From contig CAWFGG010000006.1 in the NCBI GenBank assembly GCA_963815325.1, forward strand, positions 61,436 to 125,435: DNA of 64,000 nt, in the 5' to 3' direction. This document shows, in pieces, positions 60,544 to 64,000 of this stretch. The notes under the pieces were generated by a model. It did not search any database. It was not told the DNA's origin and saw nothing but the letters and a program-made list of their open reading frames with translations. Position numbers and translations under genes: made by a program. Positions within the stretch are counted from its first letter, which is position 1. Each line of letters begins with the position of its first letter. The DNA comes from JABDII01 sp963815325 (GTDB lineage: Bacteria; Gemmatimonadota; Gemmatimonadetes; Gemmatimonadales; GWC2-71-9).

Positions 60544-61720
60544 GCCGCCGCCTCGTGGAGCGCGCCGACCGCCACCCGCGCGGCATCGCTCCAGTCGAGT
60601 GCCGCTGCCCGTTCCTGGGCACGCGTTCCCAACCTCTGGCGGAGCTCGGAATCGGACAGCAGGGCCACCATGGCCCGCGCCAACGGCTCGGTCTCACCCG
60701 GTGCTACGAAGATGCCGCCACCCTCGAGCAGATCGGGCAGCGGGCTGGCGCGAGTGGCAATGACCGGCGTGCCGCATGCAGCCGCTTCCACGGCGGGCAG
60801 GCCGAATCCCTCGCATTCCGACGGCAGCACCGCGGCAACCGCACCGGCATGGAGGTACCGGAGCTCTGCGTCGTCGACGAACCCCGTCCACTTGACCCGG
60901 TCGCTCGTCCCGAGGTCGGTCACCAGGCGGTCCAGATCCGTTACCGATTGATGGAAAACATCCCCGGTCCGGGTTCCCACCAGCAATAGATAGGGGGAAG
61001 AACTCCCACACTGGCGAACGACCTCGGCATGCGCGCGGATCAGCACGTCGACTCGCTTATGGGGATTGAAACCGCCGACGTAGGTGAACCAGCGTGCACC
61101 CGTCGGGAGGTCGGCACGGGCGGCGGCTTCCGCCTCGCGCGCCGGGGAATCGCTCTTCTGGAAGGCCTTGCGCCGGCGCTTCAACCGCCACCCGTAGACG
61201 CTCCGGCGCGACGCCCAGCATGGCGGTGATGTCCCTTGCGGCAAACTCGGATACCGTCAGGATGAACCGCGCCTGCTTCAAGGCGAGCCCGACTTTGAGC
61301 TTCCAGAACAGCCGGTCGCGACGCGTCGGCAGGGTCAGGGCGGGATATCGCTCGGCGATGGTGTCGTGCACGGTAACGACGGCGCGCATGCCCGGTGGCA
61401 GCGGGAAATAGGTGTATACCGACGGACTGAAAAATACATCCGGAGCCGACCGCCAGACCGCCCGGGTGAGCCGGAGCATGTCAACCGGAGAACGATAGCC
61501 CTCGGCCGCGGCCGCCGCTCGTCGGAGACACCTTGAGCGGCACCTCGATCAGCTCGACATTGGGTGCCGATAACCCGAAGCGCTCCGCAGCCCGCCGGTC
61601 GGCGAAGCAGAGAAAGGTGTCATCCGCCGCAATCTCCGCCATGGCCGGCACCAGCTCCCGGGTGAAGCGCCCGTACCCACGTTCGTTTGCCCAACAGGTG
61701 ACATCCACTCCAATCCGCAT
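60540..61720 (-). CDS. GT4 family glycosyltransferase, frameshifted twice
   Basis: GT-B glycosyltransferase of about 390 residues in three frames. From 61720: RIGVDVTCWANERGYGRFTR (N-terminal Gly loop) to VELIEVPLKVSPTS. After a break near 61495: VFFSPSVYTYFPLPPGM, VVTVHDTIAERYPAL and ILTVSEFAARDI. After a second break near 61165: FTYVGGFNPHKRVDVLIRAH, YLLLVGTRTGDVF, WTGFVDDAELRYLHAGAVAA, and the EX7E motif PSECEGFGLPAVEAAACGTP. This is the mannosyltransferase-like GT4 group common in O-antigen loci. It overlaps the next GT4 gene by ATGA and follows the flavoprotein by 3 bases. Confidence 0.9.
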
Positions 61721-61723
61721 GAC

Positions 61724-63217
61724 TCAGCTGCCGGTGGCGACGGGTTCTCGCTCCCGTGTTTCGACCCGCTGCTCCTCGTGGTATTCGAAATCGGTGTTCA
61801 CCGCCCAGATGTCGTATTCAGCACCGTTCATGTTCTGCACCGCCATCATGGCCGTGAGCATCGAGTGATCCTGGTTGTTGTACTTGTGCATGCCGTTCCG
61901 TCCCACCGTGTGCAGGTTCGGAATGGGGTCGATGAAGTCGCGCACGATCTGGAGATGGTCGGCGTACTGTGAATCGTAGATGGGATACGCCTTGGGCATG
62001 CGGATCACGGCGCCATCGACCACGCCCGCAGCTTCTGCGAGGCCGAGCTGCTCGAGCTCCCGAGTAGCCAGAGCGATCAGGTCGTCGTCCGACGTGGTCC
62101 AGAGCCCATCCCCTTTGAAACAGAAATACTCGAGTCCCAGGCAGGTCCGACCCGGCTCGGGGACCATGGCGGCGCTCCAGTTGTTGAAGTTCTGGATCCG
62201 GCCCACCTTGACACCCGGCGTGTGGATGTAGATCCAGTTGTCGGGGAAGAGATCCGCCCGGTCCAGCATGAGCGCCACCACCAGGAAGTCACGGTACCTC
62301 AACCCCTCGGCGGCTTCACGGATTTGCGGCGGAGCCGGCGGGTCGAACGAGCGCACCAACGAGCGAACCGGCATCGTGGAAATCACGTGGTCGGCCTCGA
62401 AGCGGACCTCCCCGTCAGGCGTCTGGGCGCGGACCGCGACAACGTTGCCATCGACCAGCTCCAGGGCCGTCGCGTAGTGCTGCATGAGGACCTGGTTGCC
62501 GGCTGCGACGATCCGGTCGCGGCAGGCCTCCCACATTTGCCCCGGTCCGAGGCGCGGGTACTGAAACTCGTTGATGAGGGTCTTGATCTTGGTGGATCGC
62601 TTGTTGAGCGATGCGGCCGAGAGAATAGCGCGCGCCAACGAGAGCCCTTGAATGCGCTGGGCCGCCCACTCCGCCCGGATCTCCGTGCACGGAATGCCCC
62701 ACACCTTCTCGGTGTAGGTCTTGAAGAACGTCTCATAGAGCCGGCGACCGAACCGGTTCGTCACCCACTGCTCGAAGTTCTCTTCGACCTTCGACGGCCA
62801 GATCTTGGCCCGCATGTAGCTCAAGAGGATGAGCAACGCATTCCAGACGCCGAGCCCCATCAGGGCGTTCGAGGCCTTGAGCGGATAGTTGAAGTACTTG
62901 CCGTTGTAGTGGATGCGGGAGAGCCGCGGCACGGAGATGAAGTCCTCTCCCAGGATCTCGTGCCACAGCGCCTCGACCGGTTCGATCTTGGTGAAGAACC
63001 GGTGGCCACCGATGTCAAAGCGGTAGTTCTTGTACTGGGCGGTTCGCGAAATACCCCCGACCACCTCATCGCCCTCGAGCACCGTCACCCGGTGCCCCTG
63101 CTTGGTCAGGAGATAGGCCGCGGTCAGACCGGCCGGACCGGCACCAACGACCACGACGTGTTCGTCGGGAGCGAGCTGGGCGACCGGCCGGCTACTCGGC
63201 TGGGTGGAGGCGGACAT
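61724..63217 (-). CDS. UGM-like NAD(P)/FAD-dependent oxidoreductase
   Basis: Soluble flavoprotein of 497 residues, intact. Dinucleotide-binding motif HVVVVGAGPAGLTAAYLL, then VTVLEGDEVVGGISRT and FDIGGHRFFTKIEPVE (FAD contacts), RIHYNGKYFNYPL, and the UGM-like middle VWGIPCTEIRAEWAAQRI. The C terminus has LHTVGRNGMHKYNNQDHSML. It resembles UDP-galactopyranose mutase-type proteins and is related in plan to the enzyme at 27858-29282. It could supply a furanose sugar or isomerise a lipid-linked sugar. Confidence 0.85.
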   Translation of the reverse strand: MSASTQPSSRPVAQLAPDEHVVVVGAGPAGLTAAYLLTKQGHRVTVLEGDEVVGGISRTAQYKNYRFDIGGHRFFTKIEPVEALWHEILGEDFISVPRLSRIHYNGKYFNYPLKASNALMGLGVWNALLILLSYMRAKIWPSKVEENFEQWVTNRFGRRLYETFFKTYTEKVWGIPCTEIRAEWAAQRIQGLSLARAILSAASLNKRSTKIKTLINEFQYPRLGPGQMWEACRDRIVAAGNQVLMQHYATALELVDGNVVAVRAQTPDGEVRFEADHVISTMPVRSLVRSFDPPAPPQIREAAEGLRYRDFLVVALMLDRADLFPDNWIYIHTPGVKVGRIQNFNNWSAAMVPEPGRTCLGLEYFCFKGDGLWTTSDDDLIALATRELEQLGLAEAAGVVDGAVIRMPKAYPIYDSQYADHLQIVRDFIDPIPNLHTVGRNGMHKYNNQDHSMLTAMMAVQNMNGAEYDIWAVNTDFEYHEEQRVETREREPVATGS

Positions 63218-63227
63218 GCGCCGTAAC

Positions 63228-64000
63228 CTAGCAGACCCGGCTCAGGGCATCGCCCTGACCGGCCCATGCGCCAACGGTCTCGCCAACTCCCCAGGACACC
63301 ACAAACACCAGGAGCAAGGGGAGGGCCCGGATGATCTCGACCCGGTTCACCCCTTTTCGCCACACGGTGGACACGACCCGCCAAAGGAGCAACGCCGGAA
63401 GTCCAAGCGCCGCCGTACCGTAAACCATGCGGCGCAACCACGGCCAGGACTCGGTGCGCCCTCCGGCGTAGGAACGGGTATACAGGAAACGTTGGGACAC
63501 GTACTCTCGCATGGTATAGTGCTTCTTGTGTCCGACCCGAATGTCGGGCCGGCTGATCAGCTCGATACCGTCCGCTCTCATCGCATCGTGCAGGTAGTTC
63601 TCCACCGGCCCGCGGTGATGACACCCGGGTAACGTTCGAGAATGCTGCGACGGTAGACCACGTTGTTGCCCGCGAGGCTGGCCACCGGCCCCTCAGGGAG
63701 GGGCGGCAGCAGGTGGCTGTACTCGCACAAGAACGCCGCGCGGTCGACCAATCGCTCGGTTGCGAGGTTCTCCACCGCTCCTCCCACCACATCGGCCCCT
63801 GCCAGTTGGGCCTCGAGCATCTTCCGGCCCCAACCGGGTGGCACCACGATGTGGTCCTCGATCACCGCAACCGCCTCTGCTTCCACCCGGGCGAAACCCA
63901 TCGCGCGAAGGTCCGGAATCGTGGTCCCGCGCGGGGCGTCGAGCACCACCACCCATGGGAACCGCCCCCGAACCTTGGCCCGGAGCGGCTCACCAACCCG
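63228..64000 (-). CDS. GT2-like glycosyltransferase, frameshifted and cut by the window edge
   Basis: Only the middle and C-terminal parts are present; the N-terminal strands lie beyond base 64000. The first visible frame reads FPWVVVLDAPRG, AVAVIEDHIVVPPGWGRKML (the ED motif region used instead of DxD, as in the gene at 35926), VVGGAVENLATERLVDRAAF, and VASLAGNNVVYRRSIL. After a break near 63590-63605: MENYLHDAMRADGIELI, IRVGHKKHYTMREYVSQRFL, and two membrane segments (ALGLPALLLWRVV and LPLLLVFVVSWGVGETVG). First visible gene of the 8-kb leftward operon, whose promoter lies outside the window. Confidence 0.83.

Overview
The window is a high-GC bacterial chromosome segment dominated by one large exopolysaccharide/capsule locus. 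No rRNA, tRNA, CRISPR array or insertion sequence was seen. Gene content (Wzz-fused tyrosine kinase, sigma-54 activators, many GT-C membrane proteins, AQG-type signal peptides) would fit Gemmatimonadota or a similar soil phylum, but no marker gene proves this.

Layout. 0-4.7 kb: an outer-membrane-like protein, then a leftward GTGA-coupled operon of an acyl-CoA-synthetase-like protein, a NYN/LOTUS RNase-like protein and a 3-methyladenine glycosylase. 4.7-7.4 kb: a leftward two-component pair, a sigma-54 activator followed by a soluble histidine kinase. 7.8-13.7 kb: EPS core machinery (Wzc-like BY-kinase, degenerate receiver-GGDEF protein, Wza-like export protein, sugar-1-phosphate transferase). 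13.7-15.2 kb, leftward: HAD phosphatase and GT2. 15.4-42.7 kb: a 27-kb rightward series of eight GT-C-like polytopic membrane proteins, several GT2 enzymes, a flippase-like protein, sugar/flavin oxidoreductases and a sulfatase-fold membrane enzyme. 42.8-49.2 kb, leftward: a sulfate-activation (PAPS) operon headed by a 54-residue membrane protein and a second sulfatase-fold enzyme. 49.4-51.8 kb, leftward: Wzx-type flippase and a UbiA prenyltransferase resembling decaprenyl-phosphate phosphoribosyltransferase. 51.9-55.6 kb: two tandem, highly similar secreted glycoside-hydrolase-like proteins. 55.7-64 kb, leftward: two small membrane paralogues, GT2, polysaccharide deacetylase, NAD-dependent epimerase, two GT4 enzymes, a UGM-like flavoprotein and a GT2 cut by the window edge.

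How it fits together. Seven intergenic sequences match the -24/-12 sigma-54 promoter (GG-N10-GC), each oriented toward a downstream gene: the OMP, Wzc, Wza, the first GT-C gene, the 24.3-kb GT39 gene, the PAPS operon, and the second glycoside hydrolase. With the adjacent GAFTGA-bearing activator and kinase, this suggests the locus is a sigma-54 regulon making a complex polymer. The PAPS genes suggest sulfation, although no sulfotransferase is visible here.

Caution. At least twelve genes carry single-base frameshifts, often several per gene and sometimes compensated within 10-20 codons. The pattern looks more like uncorrected indels in the assembly than true gene decay; affected genes are annotated as whole loci with break positions.
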